Assembly (NCBI RefSeq): GCF_000943545.1
Contig: NZ_JTHP01000009.1
Coordinates: forward strand, 62,001-126,000
Source: Paenibacillus terrae
Lineage (GTDB): Bacteria > Bacillota > Bacilli > Paenibacillales > Paenibacillaceae
Reading direction: 5' to 3'
DNA: 64,000 nucleotides
Shown in pieces: positions 62,273-64,000 of this stretch; position 1 is the stretch's first letter; every line of letters begins with the position of its first letter. The position numbers and the translations under genes are program-made. The notes below the pieces were generated by a model, which was not told the DNA's origin, made no database searches, and was given only the letters and a program-made list of their open reading frames with translations.

Positions 62273-62495
62273 GGGTATGTCCGCCCTTCCTTGTTGTGAC
62301 TCCAACTGACAATTCAGTGGTTCTAGTCCATCATATGTATCAAAGATCGGCCAGGCATGGACGGTAGCCTTGCTGCTTGCCCAAAGTGAGGAGCCAGGCA
62401 CCTTTCAGGCAGGGGGGCGATATGATACACCATGAGTGTTGAAGAGAATTTGCAGGAGAGAGCTTGAATCAAAGAGGAAAGAAGGTGCAGGGCTG

Positions 62496-63656
62496 ATGCA
62501 GAGGCCGAAGGTAGCAGTTATTACACCGGGCTCTTTTGTTATACCTTCGCCCCGCAGCAGCTCGGTAGAGCGGGTTATTGCCCATATGGTACCGCTGGCC
62601 AGCGATAAGCTTCAGGTACAGATATACGGCATACGGGGAGAAGAGGTACCGGATACCGCCGATGTGGACGGGGTGCCATGCATACGTTATAAGCAGGGGC
62701 CAAGTTATATTCCCGAGGTGATTGCTGACCTGAAAAGATGGTCACCTGCGGTGGTGGATGTACACAACCGCCCGGCTGCGGCATATGCGATCCACAACGC
62801 TTTGCCCGATAGCCGGATCGTGCTAACTTTGCATTCGACCACTTTCATCCGGGAGCCGCACCTCAAACGGAAGGAAGTGGATCGACTGCTGTTGCCGATG
62901 GAGCGGATCATCGTGAACAGCGCCTACATGCGGGCAGCCGTGACCGCTGACAGCTCTGATGCTGTCAGGCGACGCATCGCTATAAATGAGCTGGGCATTC
63001 ATCCTGGCGATTTCCTGCCGCGTTGGACCCCTGCGGCAGAAGCGGTCAGAGCGGCACGGCTGAACGATTTCGGCTGGGCGGGCCGTCGGATCGTGTTCTA
63101 CGCGGGCAGGCTGGTGCCGGGTAAAGGCGTTCATCGGCTGCTCAAGGCCCTGCCGCGCATCTCCCGTACCTGCCCGGATGTGCTGCTGCTCATTGCGGGC
63201 AGCGCCTATTACGGGCAGGATCGCCTCACGCCTTACTCGGTGTCGCTGCATCGGCAGACACGTAAGCTCAGGATGGGAAAGCACGTCAAGTTTCTCGACT
63301 ATGTTCCCCATCCGGCATTGGCCTCGCTATATCAGTTGGCCGATGTGACCGTTGTTCCTTCGGTGAGAGATGAGGCCTTCGGGCTGGTCAATCTGGAGGC
63401 GATGGCCGCAGGCGTGCCCGTAGTTGCTTCCCGTACGGGCGGCATCCCAGAGGTTGTACGGCACGGGGAGACGGGCTGGCTTGTGTCTCCATCTCCGGGG
63501 GAGCAGGAAATGGCTGCTGTTGTCATTGGACTGCTCCAGCAGCCTGACTTGCGGCGGCGCATGGGAGAGGCCGGGATTGCCGAGGTACGAAAACGGTTTT
63601 TATGGCAGCATTCAGCACAGCGCTGGGCGCAAATCATGCTGGATTGCGTAACGTAG
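62496..63656 (+). CDS. Glycosyltransferase family 4, CotSA-like
   Basis: A 386-residue GT-B enzyme. The N-terminal domain begins KVAVITPGSFVIPSPRSSSV, and the C-terminal donor domain has FYAGRLVPGKGVHRLLKALP and PSVRDEAFGLVNLEAMAAG with the E-x7-E nucleotide-sugar motif. The opening pattern and the YheC/D neighbour point to the CotSA branch of spore-coat glycosyltransferases. ATG 62496 has GAAGGTG somewhat far upstream. Confidence 0.82.
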   Translation: MQRPKVAVITPGSFVIPSPRSSSVERVIAHMVPLASDKLQVQIYGIRGEEVPDTADVDGVPCIRYKQGPSYIPEVIADLKRWSPAVVDVHNRPAAAYAIHNALPDSRIVLTLHSTTFIREPHLKRKEVDRLLLPMERIIVNSAYMRAAVTADSSDAVRRRIAINELGIHPGDFLPRWTPAAEAVRAARLNDFGWAGRRIVFYAGRLVPGKGVHRLLKALPRISRTCPDVLLLIAGSAYYGQDRLTPYSVSLHRQTRKLRMGKHVKFLDYVPHPALASLYQLADVTVVPSVRDEAFGLVNLEAMAAGVPVVASRTGGIPEVVRHGETGWLVSPSPGEQEMAAVVIGLLQQPDLRRRMGEAGIAEVRKRFLWQHSAQRWAQIMLDCVT

Positions 63657-63770
63657 TGACATGAGCCCAACTGTGAGCATAGGCTATCGTATAGGCATTA
63701 GCATGATTCCCAGCCGGGTGAATGAAGCGGAGCGACCGCTGGTTCACTCCTGTCCAAAGGAGCGGTCATT

Positions 63771-64000
63771 ATGAACCATCGTATGAACCATAATAGTAAG
63801 GATAAAAGAACAGCGCGGCGTAACCTTTCCAACGCGGTTCCCTCCCCTCGAATAGACAAAAATAAAACGTCTTCCGTATCCGGCAAACCGATTCAGCGGG
63901 AAACGGCAAGTGTAAAGTCAATCGTGGATACCCAAGCTCCAACTCATGACCCTATCACTGTGGATGAAGCAGCATGGCGGAAGCATAAGCTTCCCAAGAC
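63771..64000 (+). CDS. Hypothetical protein, 3' end outside the window
   Basis: ATG 63771 has AAAGGAG 8 bases upstream, and the frame is open to the last base, giving at least 76 residues. The sequence is polar, rich in Lys, Asn, Ser and Pro (MNHRMNHNSKDKRTARRN), with no hydrophobic segment, like disordered spore-coat tails. It follows the glycosyltransferase on the same strand; a hairpin (63717-63748) with GGGTGAA/TTCACTC and AGCGG/CCGCT arms lies in its leader. Confidence 0.55.
   Translation, partial: MNHRMNHNSKDKRTARRNLSNAVPSPRIDKNKTSSVSGKPIQRETASVKSIVDTQAPTHDPITVDEAAWRKHKLPK

Noticed and set aside
1..64000. tRNA, rRNA or CRISPR loci
   Set aside because: None was recognised by eye in the window; a tRNAscan or CRISPR search would settle it.

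Overview
The window looks like a chromosome segment of an endospore-forming Firmicute of the genus Paenibacillus, probably the P. polymyxa group. Evidence: Bacillales-type gene order (dnaB-dnaI, trxA-uvrC followed further on by sdhCAB, ecsAB), sporulation genes (sda, a YjcZ-type small protein, a KinB-like kinase, YheC/D ATP-grasp proteins with a CotSA-like glycosyltransferase), strong AAGGAGG ribosome binding sites, frequent GTG/TTG starts and moderate GC content. The species is inferred from overall character, not from a database match.

Layout. 1-2.1 kb: small membrane and unknown proteins. 2.2-3.7 kb: futalosine-pathway menaquinone genes mqnB-mqnD. 4.2-8.1 kb: polyphosphate metabolism, with ppk1 behind a three-repeat Pho box and ppx convergent to it. 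8.3-9.6 kb: an ATP-grasp protein and sda behind a cluster of DnaA boxes. 9.6-15.4 kb: redox (ferredoxin/flavodoxin-NADP reductase and type II NADH dehydrogenase) and a MarR-controlled export operon. 15.4-21.8 kb: coproheme decarboxylase, dnaB-dnaI, trxA, uvrC. 21.7-26.5 kb: a CPBP membrane protease, a c-di-AMP riboswitch and a KtrB/KtrA potassium system. 26.5-31 kb: a LysR regulator divergent from sdhCAB. 31-35.7 kb: an AAC(3)-like acetyltransferase, two metallophosphoesterases, a GNAT protein and an epimerase.

36.1-48.1 kb is an accessory island. It is AT-richer and has long gene-poor stretches. It holds a truncated DUF3237 gene, an orphan polymorphic-toxin C-terminal cassette with its own probable immunity gene, an IS110-family transposase, a serine-recombinase pseudogene, a plasmid Rep-like gene, small XRE regulators, a 953-residue VgrG/gpD-like protein ending in a toxin domain with an immunity gene, and a probable AAA+ ATPase remnant. 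It reads as an orphaned contractile-injection-system effector locus eroded by mobile elements.

48-64 kb returns to core genome: small alarmone synthetase, HisJ-family PHP phosphatase, LysR regulator, CheX-like protein, SDR, DEAD-box helicase, ecsAB, YjcZ, KinB-like kinase, aminotransferase, AraC regulator, phosphatidylserine decarboxylase, and a spore-coat-like cluster.

The most unusual signal is a structured repeat found three times (minus strand about 23950-24145, plus strand about 24301-24425, plus strand about 47956-48075). The copies share short sequence blocks, but their helices differ in sequence while keeping their pairing. Two copies separate the c-di-AMP riboswitch from ktrB.
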